DNA from: Texcoconibacillus texcoconensis
GTDB taxonomy: Bacteria > Bacillota > Bacilli > Bacillales > Salisediminibacteriaceae
NCBI RefSeq assembly: GCF_014202575.1
Contig: NZ_JACHHB010000001.1
Span: 1-64,000 of the forward strand
Reading direction: 5' to 3'
Length of the DNA stretch: 64,000 nt
Part shown: piece by piece, positions 8,029 to 16,316 of the stretch
Position numbering within the stretch: position 1 is the first letter of the stretch
Layout of the letters: every line of letters starts with the position of its first letter
Program-made: the position numbers and the translations under genes
Notes under the pieces: generated by a model
Seen by the model: only the letters and a program-made list of their open reading frames with translations
The model's database searches: none
Told to the model about the DNA's origin: nothing

Positions 8029-8634
8029 CTATATGTTACGATACCATTTCGCTGCCGCTTCAACTTCCGATATAGTTAGTTGATGACCATTATTTTCCCA
8101 ATGAATATCAACGCTTGCATTCGCTTTTTCTAATCGCGATTGAAGATCAGTGGATTCCTCCGCTGAACAGATCGGGTCATTTGTGCCCGCCGCAATAAAC
8201 ACCGGTTTCCCTGTTAAATCAGGAAGGTCAATGCCTCTTCTCGGTACCATAGGGTGATGCAAAACTGCCCCCTTAAGTGAGTTTTCGTAATGGAATAAAA
8301 GACTCGCCGCAATATTGGCTCCATTCGAATACCCTATAGCTAAGACATTGTCACGATCAAACGCATACTTTTGGGCTGCATAAGCAAGAAATTCATTTAA
8401 TTCTTTGGTACGATAAACCAAATCTTCTTCATCGAAAACGCCTTCCGCTAATCTTCTAAAAAACCGAGGCATGCCGTTTTCTGATACATTCCCTCTCACA
8501 CTAAGTACATTTGCATCCGGATCAATAATATCTGTCAACTGGAGGAGGTCCTCCTCCGTTCCGCCCGTGCCGTGTAATAATAATAACGTCGGCTTTGATT
8601 GGTCATTTCCTTTTTGAAAAATATGCTTCATCAT
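8029..8634 (-). CDS. mhqD: Carboxylesterase/phospholipase-like hydrolase MhqD
   Basis: A 201-residue alpha/beta hydrolase. The nucleophile is Ser103 in GYSNG, with Asp153 (GTNDPIC) and His184 (NNGHQL) completing the triad; the HGTGG oxyanion motif is at 21-25. It lies directly downstream of a ring-cleavage dioxygenase-like gene, the arrangement of the mhqED operon in Bacillus subtilis, which answers quinones and electrophiles under MhqR. The start ATG-ATG follows GCGAGGATG. The true substrate is uncertain even in the model species. Confidence 0.85.
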   Translation of the reverse strand: MMKHIFQKGNDQSKPTLLLLHGTGGTEEDLLQLTDIIDPDANVLSVRGNVSENGMPRFFRRLAEGVFDEEDLVYRTKELNEFLAYAAQKYAFDRDNVLAIGYSNGANIAASLLFHYENSLKGAVLHHPMVPRRGIDLPDLTGKPVFIAAGTNDPICSAEESTDLQSRLEKANASVDIHWENNGHQLTISEVEAAAKWYRNI

Positions 8635-8664
8635 AGAATCATCCTCGCTCCTTCATCGTTTGGT

Positions 8665-9651
8665 TTAATTTTCATATTCCTTTTCAAATTCCTTTGTACT
8701 CCTCACCGTATCTATTGGGCGTACTTGTTTTTCAATGTCTTCTCGTTTTTCTTCAAGAAATGGAGGAAGTGCTAGTTTTTCACCTAACGTTTCATAAGGT
8801 TCGTCTCCCATAAATCCTGGACCATCTGTTGCAAGTTCAAACAACACGCCAGGCGCGACTTTCGCGTATAACGAACCAAAATAATAACGTTCGACATAAC
8901 CTGAATTTGGTACACGGAATGATTGATATCTCTTCACCCACGACTCGATTTCTGCACGATCTTCAACACGGAAGGCCGCGTGGTGGACCGTTCCGTACCC
9001 TTGGCGTGCTTGTGGAAGAACAGCATTATACTCAACAATCACTTGAGCGCCATTTCCCCCTTCGCCTGTTTCAAACAAATGAAACAAGCCTTCTTCAGCC
9101 ACTTCTTTAAATAGGTATACCTCTTCTAATACCGCTTTAAAATAATCAAATTGCGAAACACGAACAAAGACGGGCCCTAAGCCAATAATCGCATATTCTA
9201 ACGGGATCGGCCCCTTTTGCCAAGGCGTCCCGGAAGCAACCCCTTGATTGTTCTCATCTGATATTAATTGGTATTGTTGACCATCAAAATCAACAAAAGG
9301 AAGAACCTTTTTCCCAAACTGCTCTTTGATCCCTGCGTGCTCTACATTTAAGCGATCGAATCGTTTTACCCAATAATTCAATGCTTCATCATTGGGTACA
9401 CGAAATGATGTTTTCGAAATCTCATCTGTACCATGAGCGCCTTTTGGAATACCAGGAAAATCGAAAAATGTCATATCCGTTCCTGGACGACCTTCATCGT
9501 CTGCAAAGAATAAATGGTACGTTTGGATATCATCTTGGTTAACGGTTTTCTTCACGAGACGCAAACCTAATACATAAGTAAAAAATTCATAGATCTTCTC
9601 CGCACTACTTGTAATCGCTGTTATATGGTGGACTCCTTTTAGTTCAGTCAC
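8665..9651 (-). CDS. mhqE: Glyoxalase-family ring-cleavage dioxygenase, MhqE/MhqO-like
   Basis: A 328-residue protein of two vicinal-oxygen-chelate modules (GVHHITAITSSAEKIYEFFTYVLGLRLVKKT and GYGTVHHAAFRVEDRAEIESW), each offering the first His of a metal site. Family members confer resistance to quinones and hydroquinones in the cytoplasm. The GTG at 9651 is preferred because GGGAGG lies six bases before it; upstream in-frame starts lack this. An MhqR-like palindrome lies in the promoter region and the esterase follows within 30 bp, so the two form an operon. The family has several paralogues (MhqA, MhqE, MhqO); the symbol follows the adjacent mhqD. Confidence 0.85.
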   Translation of the reverse strand: MTELKGVHHITAITSSAEKIYEFFTYVLGLRLVKKTVNQDDIQTYHLFFADDEGRPGTDMTFFDFPGIPKGAHGTDEISKTSFRVPNDEALNYWVKRFDRLNVEHAGIKEQFGKKVLPFVDFDGQQYQLISDENNQGVASGTPWQKGPIPLEYAIIGLGPVFVRVSQFDYFKAVLEEVYLFKEVAEEGLFHLFETGEGGNGAQVIVEYNAVLPQARQGYGTVHHAAFRVEDRAEIESWVKRYQSFRVPNSGYVERYYFGSLYAKVAPGVLFELATDGPGFMGDEPYETLGEKLALPPFLEEKREDIEKQVRPIDTVRSTKEFEKEYEN

Positions 9652-9788
9652 GTTTTTTCCTCCCATTGTTATTTTTGTAAGTTGATCATACGCTTCTCCA
9701 CACATGCCGCCGTCCTCCGCCTCTGAAGGTCATCCTACCTCTTGATCATGACGAGCTAGCTTTTCGTTGTTAAACCTCGTTATGATTT

Positions 9789-9806
9789 TATCTCGAATTC
9801 AAGATA
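9789..9806. promoter_or_regulatory. MhqR-like operator; the following 200 bp show no gene
   Basis: TATCTCGAATTCAAGATA is a near-perfect palindrome about 140 bp before the dioxygenase GTG. It agrees with the ATCTCGAATTCGAGAT core reported for MhqR in Bacillus subtilis, with one mismatch. Bases 9810-10010 hold no convincing gene. Confidence 0.65.
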
Positions 9807-10013
9807 ATTGTATGTTATAGGTTTTTACTATGTCAACTTATTTAACTTCATTAAAAAATGTTCGTGATTATTAGAAACTATTCCATAGGTCAAAGTAGAA
9901 ATGACACATGGTGCATAAGAGAAGCAAATAAGCAGGACACATTTTTCATTACCTTAGAAATGACCCATTAGCCGTGGTGTTCAGGCGTGAATTAGTAAAG
10001 CTAATTTTATATA

Positions 10014-10054
10014 CAAAAAGCTTAGAGAGGTTTACATTTTCTCCAAGCTTTTTG
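10014..10054. terminator. Bidirectional terminator
   Basis: CAAAAAGCTTAGAGAGG pairs with CTCCAAGCTTTTTG, giving a T-tract in either direction. It serves the minus-strand thioredoxin-DsbD gene that ends at 10109. Confidence 0.7.
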
Positions 10055-10108
10055 TTATTTCTTTGGACTTATAGCGGGTGTTCCATTCCATCTTCTAAAT
10101 TAAAGTAT

Positions 10109-11284
10109 TCATCTTTTATTTTTGATCATTATAAAACTCAAAAATAAGCTTAACACAACCATTATCATAGTTCCTGTTAACACAAGGGTCATATTTTTTA
10201 TCGCTTCGTCTCCAATTAATAATAGGATAGACATATAAACCAACACAAATCCACTTATCAATTTGATCCTTTTTGCTGTTTTCTCTGTCACACTTAGACG
10301 CTTCATTGTTATTACAACGGTGATTAAAATGATGATTTCTATTAGGACATACATGGATAAATATAAGAGCAACACCCCTATATATTCTATCCCAGCAACG
10401 TTATAATCTGACATGAGCCCATTCCAAACAATTGGGAATCCCGCGGTGCATGGTAATTCAATTAAAGATGCGACAAGAGCTACTACTATTGTCCCTAATA
10501 TCAACGTTATATCATTTTTAGAACCTAACAATTTCGTTCTAACTTCTTTTCCTAACCATTTTTTGTTGTCATCTGATATAACAAATGTCATGTTTTGATT
10601 TTTAATCGCTTCTTTGATATTTACCAAAGCAAAGCATAGTGTAAGGAAAAATAAAAGAAACCGCACCCAAAATATATCTAATATTTGGTGCATAATTGTA
10701 AATGTCCCCGCTATGAACAATCCATAAATAAACGAAATTGTAATAATAAAAGTAATACCACAAATCAACATCTTTTTCCTGGACTCAAAACGCATAATCA
10801 TCGACATTAAAAACAATAATGCCCAAATGGAGCAAGGGTTAAAACCATCTATTGCACCGATAAGCAAAGTGGAAGCAATCACCCCAGCTTCTGATATTGG
10901 TTTGTTAAACATTTCATTTTTCTTTTCGTCCGCTGTGTTTTCATTATCGTAAAAGGTCAACTCTTCGATTATTTTACTTTCTATTATACTGTTGTACCCT
11001 TGAAAAACTTCCCCATTTACAATGAACGTTGGAACCACAGTCTGTTCTATGCTGTATTTATCGAAGTACCCCAAGAAAATATCTTGATGTTTCCTTGACT
11101 CGTATTTCTTTAGCGTAATTGTTTCTGATTCGTTTAAATTTGAAACAAATGGTGATGCATCTTGACATACAGGACAGGTCTCTGAATATAAATATATGAC
11201 CTCGTTTTCTTCCATCCCTAGTGCATCAGAAGGTGATAAAAATATGAATACAAAGAATAACAGAAATCCAATTTTACTAATCAT
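10109..11284 (-). CDS. Thioredoxin-like domain fused to DsbD/CcdA-type membrane domain
   Basis: A 391-residue fusion. Residues 1-23 are a signal peptide, followed by a small thioredoxin/glutaredoxin-like domain with Cys37-x-x-Cys40 (ETCPVC) and a cis-Pro (VVPTF). From about residue 130 come six or more membrane helices with a Cys pair in CcdA/DsbD positions: Cys151 in GFNPCS and Cys279 in ELPCTAG. Such proteins carry reducing equivalents from cytoplasmic thioredoxin across the membrane to an outside acceptor. The ATG follows AGGAG. The nearby selenoprotein candidate is an obvious possible client, but they are separate transcripts and this link is inference. Confidence 0.8.
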   Translation of the reverse strand: MISKIGFLLFFVFIFLSPSDALGMEENEVIYLYSETCPVCQDASPFVSNLNESETITLKKYESRKHQDIFLGYFDKYSIEQTVVPTFIVNGEVFQGYNSIIESKIIEELTFYDNENTADEKKNEMFNKPISEAGVIASTLLIGAIDGFNPCSIWALLFLMSMIMRFESRKKMLICGITFIITISFIYGLFIAGTFTIMHQILDIFWVRFLLFFLTLCFALVNIKEAIKNQNMTFVISDDNKKWLGKEVRTKLLGSKNDITLILGTIVVALVASLIELPCTAGFPIVWNGLMSDYNVAGIEYIGVLLLYLSMYVLIEIIILITVVITMKRLSVTEKTAKRIKLISGFVLVYMSILLLIGDEAIKNMTLVLTGTMIMVVLSLFLSFIMIKNKR

Positions 11285-11474
11285 AACTACTCCTATGTGA
11301 TATATTGAATATAAACTACGAAAAATTAATTAAGTATTTTGATTGAATCCCCACCTCACCTAAAGTTTTAACAAGGTGTACTCGCCAAAGATGATCAATA
11401 ATGTATGTAACTGAAGTAAACCCGCTAGCATAATAAACTACCATCGTTATTCTTGATTTTACTATAAAAGGAAA

Positions 11475-11615
11475 TTATCTACTTTGATAATCATTGAAAA
11501 TTAAATGACAGATTTCGAACCATTTATAAGGGTTTTTAAGATCTGCTATATGTAACATGGTAGAGGCTAAACCTCCAAATCCTATACCAATAGCAGCCTT
11601 CTTTTTCCCATCCAC
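11475..11615 (-). CDS. Possible small protein (46 aa)
   Basis: A short frame starting GTG (VDGKKKAAIGIGFGGLASTM) and ending TAA. The N-terminal half is lysine-rich then glycine/alanine hydrophobic, a possible membrane or amphipathic helix. The ribosome site is poor, so the start is uncertain. It is the only gene-like content of the 500-bp gap before topB's 3' end. Confidence 0.3.
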   Translation of the reverse strand: MDGKKKAAIGIGFGGLASTMLHIADLKNPYKWFEICHLIFNDYQSR

Positions 11616-11681
11616 CTTCTCTCACTTTCCCCATGCTTCTTCCCTCCTCATTGAAATTGGATACTTGTAGCTTCGAAATTC

Positions 11682-11713
11682 AAAAAAGCCCCCCAGATTG
11701 TAATACTGGGGAG
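11682..11713 (-). terminator. Terminator downstream of topB
   Basis: On the minus strand CTCCCCAG and CTGGGGGG arms are followed by CTTTTTT, about 70 bases after the topB stop. Confidence 0.75.
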
Positions 11714-11784
11714 CATGGCTAAAATGCAAGGAACAAAAGTCATGTTTTTTACACCAATTGAAGTACAGGGACGGACCTTTTGCT

Positions 11785-13917
11785 TCAATCATGTTTTTTC
11801 GATTTCACCGTTTCAAACACGACTTTACTTTGACCCGCATCCCACACAAGCGCAGCGTCAAAGGTCTTGCTATCTTTTTTAAACCCTTTAATCGTATTCG
11901 TCTTCCCTTTTTCTAAAAGCTTCTTCATATTCGTTTTCGTAATGTTTTTACCTAAAATTTTACCTGGCGCGGTAAAACGACAACCATCACGATAACCTTC
12001 ACAGCCGTAGAACTTCCCTTTCTTCGACTTCTTCTCAGTGACACCTTTCCCACATAACGGGCAAGCTCCAATCGATTGATCCTCTACATATGCGGATTCG
12101 TATTGACTGAAATCCCACGTGCTCTCGATTTCCGTCACATCATTCATCGTTTTTGAGACTAGCTGTTTCGCCCTTTCCACAAACGGTTCGGCCGCTTTTT
12201 CTCCTTTCCCGACTTTCTCCAAGTATGCTTCCCATTTCGCCGTCGTTTCCGGCGTATTTAAAATATGGTCACCAATCGAATCCGTGACGATAAATGACTT
12301 TTTCGTCGCATACACTTTCGATTTCGCAATATCGAGAAAGCTTTTCTGAACGAGGTCATGGACAATCCCAGACCTTGTCGCTTTTGTACCTAATCCCAAT
12401 TTCTCCATATGCTTGATTAACGAACCTTGCGTAAACCTTTTAGGCGGTTTCGTTTCACCAGCCTTCAAGTCAAAAGACTTCCCGTTCACCGATTCATGCT
12501 TTTGGACGTCAGGAATATTCTGCTCCTCTTCTTCCCCATCCGCTTCTTTATGATTTGGATAGATCACCTTCCATCCTTCTTGAATCACACGCGTCCCTTT
12601 CGTTGAAAACATAAACTGATTGTTCACAGCTGTCACAATATTCACGTGCTTTTTCACCTGATCATCATAATGCGCCGCAATCAACGACTTAGCAATTAAA
12701 TCATAAATCTTCTTCTCGTCATTTGACACCTTCGCACCGTTGAGCGGTTGATCTGTAGGAATGAGCGCATAGTGGTCGTCCACTTTCTTCTCGTTGACAA
12801 AGCGGGTATCATCCATAATTGATGATTTCGGAACAGGGAAAAACGAAGCGTACTCTTTTTGTTTCGATAAATGATCTAACATCGCCGGAAACTCTCTCGC
12901 TTCTTCTCTCGTCACATGGCGACTCGACGTTCGCGGATAGCTCACATACCCACTCAAATACAACTGCTCTAACACCTCAAGCGTCTTCTTCGGCGGAAAC
13001 TTGAAGCGGCGCTCAGCTAAATCTTGCATATCCGCCAAATTCATCAATTGCGGCGGCCGATAATTCTTTTCCGTTTCCGAACGATCAACCACTTGTGCAG
13101 GCTGGCCTTTACATGCATCAGCTAAAGCTTCTGCCTTCTCTTTGTCAAACAGACGGGTTTCCTTGTCCTCATACCATTTGCCGGCATACGTTCGCCCATC
13201 TTGTTTTTCGAAAGTCCCGATCACTTCCCAAAACGGTTTCACTTCAAAGTTTTCAATCTCCCTTTCACGGTCGACACACAACTTCACAACAGGCGTTTTC
13301 ACCCGACCGATGCTAAACACGCCAAATTGTTTTGGTTGCTTTAGCTTTCTTTGAATATGTAATGAATACAGGCGCGATAGATTAATCCCTAATAGATAAT
13401 CACTCGTTGCGCGCGCAAACGCCTCATGATAAAAAGGGAGCGTTTCTTCTTTTGTTTTCAGTTGTTGCGCAGCTTTTTGGAGCGCTTTTTTCGTGAGTGA
13501 TGAAGACCATAAGTAGGAAATTGGTTTATTTTTCACACCCGACATAAACACGATCTCATAACCAATGTAGGCCCCTTCACGCCCAGGGTCACAGGCGATG
13601 ACGATGTGTTCTGTCGAAGGATCTTTTAATGCTTTTTTAATTGGATTGAAAATCTTTCCCTTCCCATAGATCAATTTATGTTCAAACTGAGGAGGGATAA
13701 TTGGAAGATCTTCTAAGCGCCACCTTTTATAAGCCGCATCATAATCCTCCGGTTTCTTTAATTCAAAAAGGTGTCCCGAAGCGGCGAAAATGGAACCACC
13801 TTTCGGAAACGGATTACACGGTGGGATCACAAAACAATCCCCTTGCTTTTTACCGCCAAAAGCAGCAGCAACAGCTTTGGCTTGGGAAGGCTTTTCACAT
13901 ATTAATACCGTTGCCAT
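11785..13917 (-). CDS. topB: DNA topoisomerase III
   Basis: A 710-residue type IA topoisomerase that relaxes negative supercoils and decatenates DNA through a 5'-phosphotyrosine intermediate. Visible parts are the N-terminal Toprim domain (CEKPSQAKAVAAAFGG, then ACDPGREGAYIGYE with the acidic DxD-like pair), the central domain with the active-site Tyr in SYPRTSSRHV, and a C-terminal zinc-ribbon-like region (CPLCGKG.. CEGYRDGC). Length fits Bacillus TopB. Start is the second codon ATG of GTG-ATG, behind AGGTAA. It stands alone on the minus strand. Confidence 0.95.
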   Translation of the reverse strand: MATVLICEKPSQAKAVAAAFGGKKQGDCFVIPPCNPFPKGGSIFAASGHLFELKKPEDYDAAYKRWRLEDLPIIPPQFEHKLIYGKGKIFNPIKKALKDPSTEHIVIACDPGREGAYIGYEIVFMSGVKNKPISYLWSSSLTKKALQKAAQQLKTKEETLPFYHEAFARATSDYLLGINLSRLYSLHIQRKLKQPKQFGVFSIGRVKTPVVKLCVDREREIENFEVKPFWEVIGTFEKQDGRTYAGKWYEDKETRLFDKEKAEALADACKGQPAQVVDRSETEKNYRPPQLMNLADMQDLAERRFKFPPKKTLEVLEQLYLSGYVSYPRTSSRHVTREEAREFPAMLDHLSKQKEYASFFPVPKSSIMDDTRFVNEKKVDDHYALIPTDQPLNGAKVSNDEKKIYDLIAKSLIAAHYDDQVKKHVNIVTAVNNQFMFSTKGTRVIQEGWKVIYPNHKEADGEEEEQNIPDVQKHESVNGKSFDLKAGETKPPKRFTQGSLIKHMEKLGLGTKATRSGIVHDLVQKSFLDIAKSKVYATKKSFIVTDSIGDHILNTPETTAKWEAYLEKVGKGEKAAEPFVERAKQLVSKTMNDVTEIESTWDFSQYESAYVEDQSIGACPLCGKGVTEKKSKKGKFYGCEGYRDGCRFTAPGKILGKNITKTNMKKLLEKGKTNTIKGFKKDSKTFDAALVWDAGQSKVVFETVKSKKHD

Positions 13918-14049
13918 CACACTTTACCTCGTTTCTTGAGGCGCGAGGACAAATCTCACGCTTTCTAGTTAACTCTATTATACCAAACGTGCATTCCCCT
14001 TTCTATGATCTTTCTCTAAAACTTAGGGACGCACCTCACGTTTTATCCA

Positions 14050-14089
14050 AAAAATTGAAGCAAAAGGTCTGTCTGCCCCCCCTGCTTCA
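14050..14089 (-). terminator. GAAGCA...TGCTTC terminator
   Basis: On the minus strand GAAGCA and TGCTTC arms around a G/C-rich loop are followed by a T-tract. It overlaps the stop of the small gene at 14087. Confidence 0.65.
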
Positions 14090-14275
14090 CCTTAGTTTTT
14101 GTACTTGATACATAACAAAACCAACAAGTATACCACCTACTGCAAAGCCTAAAAAACTGGGTAAGTAGTAAGTTAGCTCAATGGGTACACCTTTGAAGTA
14201 ATCTATTACGATTAATACAACTGTCGGTAATATAGGAAATATTATCGCCCAAGACAACATGATTTTTACAATCAT
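14087..14275 (-). CDS. Small two-helix membrane protein
   Basis: A 62-residue protein (from MIVKIMLSWAIIFPILP) with two hydrophobic segments and a short basic tail. GAGGGGGAGTTG lies before the ATG at 14275. A longer reading starting at 14356 would overlap the previous gene by ATGA, but its ribosome site is weak and its extra 27 residues are unremarkable. It is probably paired with the 14353 gene. The function is unknown. Confidence 0.55.
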   Translation of the reverse strand: MIVKIMLSWAIIFPILPTVVLIVIDYFKGVPIELTYYLPSFLGFAVGGILVGFVMYQVQKLR

Positions 14276-14352
14276 CAACTCCCCCTCGCTCTTTTCATTA
14301 ACTTCCAATAGTTGAAGTTGATACTGTGCGATGCATTTTAATATGGACCGTT

Positions 14353-14517
14353 TCATCTATTTCCGAATAATTTTTGGAATAAGCGTTTCGACTTTCTATA
14401 GAGGTTCTCATAAAAATCATCAAAAAAATGCTTTACTAGTAATCTTACTAAAGAAAAAAATATCACAAACATTATTAGGACAAATAAAATAAACAACCCT
14501 AGTTGGATCCCCTCCAT
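14353..14517 (-). CDS. Small membrane protein, cationic C-terminus
   Basis: A 54-residue peptide (MEGIQLGLFILFVLIMFVIF...) with one transmembrane helix followed by a strongly basic amphipathic tail (HFFDDFYENLYRKSKRLFQK). AAAGGAG lies before the ATG. An upstream in-frame GTG at 14544 has no such site. It probably forms a two-gene unit with the next small membrane gene. No family is recognised. Confidence 0.5.
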   Translation of the reverse strand: MEGIQLGLFILFVLIMFVIFFSLVRLLVKHFFDDFYENLYRKSKRLFQKLFGNR

Positions 14518-14544
14518 TAAACCACTCCTTTGAATATCTGGCAC

Positions 14545-14895
14545 GTAAGCACACTCGCGCTTTCATCCTACTTCATCACTTTTTCAACTGTTCGATAGAT
14601 AGATAAAACTTCTTCCCTTAGCAATTTATAGTTTTCATTTCCCAGATATCTTTGTTCAATATATTGATTAGGTAGATACTGCCAATGAGGGCAATGGCAA
14701 TCAACCCTATTTCACGGCGATAATTCGTGCAACCCGTTGAAGTGTATAATAAATGAGAAATTTGTACATTAATCAAATACAAACATACATCATTAACGGT
14801 GATCACGATACCAAAATTTGTCCCCCACCCAGTTCATGACAAACTTCGTTCTATCAATTATAATAGAATCAGTATTTCGTGTGGAGGTGACTTAA
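14545..14895 (-). other. Gap with a possible decayed small membrane-protein gene
   Basis: A minus-strand frame at 14618-14806 contains one hydrophobic helix (REIGLIAIALIGSIYLINIL) but has no ribosome site. A separate upstream frame begins MNWVGDKFWYRDHR and stops at once. The two may be pieces of one frameshifted gene; otherwise nothing is seen. Confidence 0.3.
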
Positions 14896-15165
14896 ATTCG
14901 TGACGATCAATTCGAACAAATTATGGCTGCCTTGCATGAACTTAGCGGTGAACAAGAAAGCATGAAAGAAGATATCGCTGACATTAAGAATGAGCAGCAG
15001 ACCATGAAACAGGACATCGCTGACATGAAAGAAGATATTTCCGCTTTAAAGATCGATGTAAAAAAATTAAACGAACGAGTCGGACATATCGAAAGTAGCA
15101 TGGTTTTTATGAAGGCAAAACTCCTTGATCATGAACAAGAAATTTTCAATTTAAAGTATAGTTAA
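14896..15165 (+). CDS. Short coiled-coil protein with an apparent ATT start
   Basis: An 89-residue, almost wholly helical protein with heptad-like repeats (MKEDIADIKNEQQTMKQDIAD, MKEDISALKIDVKKLNERV). The reading frame opens directly after a TAA stop with ATT CGT GAC GAT, and a near-perfect Shine-Dalgarno, GGAGGTGA, lies five bases before that ATT. An ATG nine codons later (14923) has no ribosome site of its own. I therefore propose ATT as initiator, giving MRDDQFEQIMAALHELS. Similar short Bacillus coiled-coil proteins of unknown role exist. A terminator follows. Confidence 0.65.
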   Translation: MRDDQFEQIMAALHELSGEQESMKEDIADIKNEQQTMKQDIADMKEDISALKIDVKKLNERVGHIESSMVFMKAKLLDHEQEIFNLKYS

Positions 15166-15169
15166 CCGC

Positions 15170-15203
15170 CCCCCGAACCGAAATGGTACGTGGGATTTTT
15201 TTT
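15170..15203 (+). terminator. Terminator after the coiled-coil gene
   Basis: CCC and GGG arms with inner ACC/GGT pairing are followed by eight T. Confidence 0.65.
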
Positions 15204-15431
15204 AGTTTAAAGCGGACGCACTTTTCCCATCCTTCAAATCACGTCTAGCAAGAAGAAAGAACAGTGACGACGTTTACACATCCTCCAACAAAAAGGAAAC
15301 AAATGGATCGCCCGACTCAATTTGCTTCATTTTTGACTTTGCTCCGCACAAAAAAATAACCTCCACCATTCCTAAAAGGTAGAAGTTGTATGTCCTTAAT
15401 CGCTTTTTATTTTTAGTCGATCGACATGCGG

Positions 15432-15773
15432 TTAAGATTGTAAAGATGTTTTTAATTTGTTAATTTTCATGTCGTGCTTAGAAACTTGGTTGCGCAAATA
15501 ATCGATATCTACCTGATGGCTTCTTAATTCTTTTAGCAATTCTTTGTTCGTCTGTTGTTCTTCTTGGAAGACATGTTCCATATGCTCCATTCTGGTTGCC
15601 AAATCTGTAACGATTTTGTTGTTTTCTTTAACCATCTTCTGATTTTCTACTGCCATCTCCTGGTTTTCTACTGTCATCTTCTGGTTTTGCACTGCCATCT
15701 TGTTGTTTTCCGCCATCATTTGCAGCAGCTGTTGCATGTGACTTTCTAGACTGTTCAAACGATCCTCACTCAC
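15432..15773 (-). CDS. Coiled-coil protein with Q/N-M-x-V repeats
   Basis: A 113-residue protein made of a long predicted coiled coil. Residues about 22-50 hold short imperfect repeats of the form NQKMTVENQEMAVENQKM, which at DNA level appear as tandem near-copies. GTG at 15773 is the start, six bases after GGGAGGTG. It converges on another short coiled-coil gene on the plus strand. The function is unknown; it may be a scaffold or a remnant of a phage-like methyl-accepting or tape protein. Confidence 0.6.
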   Translation of the reverse strand: MSEDRLNSLESHMQQLLQMMAENNKMAVQNQKMTVENQEMAVENQKMVKENNKIVTDLATRMEHMEHVFQEEQQTNKELLKELRSHQVDIDYLRNQVSKHDMKINKLKTSLQS

Positions 15774-15897
15774 AGCAAACACCTCCCATTTATATCGTTT
15801 AACACATCTTATAACTTTACAATAACAAACATACGTTCCTGTGTACAGGTACCATCAATCATCACGCCGCTTTTTCCTTTGTACTCCATGGGAGATC

Positions 15898-16072
15898 TGA
15901 ACCTCCACACGAATAAATTCGGTGGGGTCTAAGGTACTTAAAGGCGTTTCCTCTAAAACTCATGATATCTGCTTTAGAGACTCACACCGTTCCCTTAGAC
16001 TTTCATCAACCACGCTTAGTCCGATGACTTACGTTATGGTTGTGTTGGCTCGGTTCAAAACCAAAGGAGGAT
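15898..16072 (-). ncRNA. Putative omega-RNA (TnpB guide scaffold) at the right end
   Basis: The non-coding right end on the minus strand holds ordered short hairpins, among them CTCTAAA/TTTAGAG and a terminal hairpin of CACCGAAT and ATTCGTGTG, and ends GGAGGTTCA. TnpB nucleases use a guide RNA made from exactly this place, with the guide taken from the flanking DNA beyond the tip. The position and structure support this; no expression evidence is available. Confidence 0.55.
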
Positions 16073-16314
16073 TTAAGAATGTCCTTCTTTTTGTTTCCAT
16101 TCGTTGATGTCATTCATGATGTCTTTAAATAACCCTTTTTTATCTTTGACTTCAAACCAAAATGAATGATCCAATATATTCACGACTTCCCTAATTTTTT
16201 CAGGTATCTGCCTCTCATAATCAAGTATCTGTCCCAATCATCAGTACCTTTCACATAACTTTTAGCGAAGTTTTCAGCAATAGTCTTTAATCGTTATTTG
16301 TTTAATTTTTTCAT
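16073..16314 (-). pseudogene. Decayed small ORF inside the IS, after tnpB
   Basis: Starting ATG two bases after the tnpB stop, the reading is MKKLNK-stop-RLKTIAENFAKSYVKG... then, after a frame change near DRYL, DYERQIPEKIREVVNILDHS and on to EWKQKEGHS-stop. Joined, this would be a protein of about 80 residues, charged and helical. One nonsense and one frameshift lesion have killed it. The fragment is clearly coding in character but I do not recognise the family. Its place between tnpB and the right end implies it was carried by the element. Confidence 0.55.
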
Positions 16315-16316
16315 CC

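Noticed and set aside
9880-10000. Possible insertion sequence end (repeats of AAATGACACAT/AAATGACCCAT)
   Set aside because: Too little remains; no transposase fragment or matching second end was seen.
15922-16107. A 61-codon plus-strand frame
   Set aside because: It is antisense to the structured right end of the IS605-type element and has no ribosome site.
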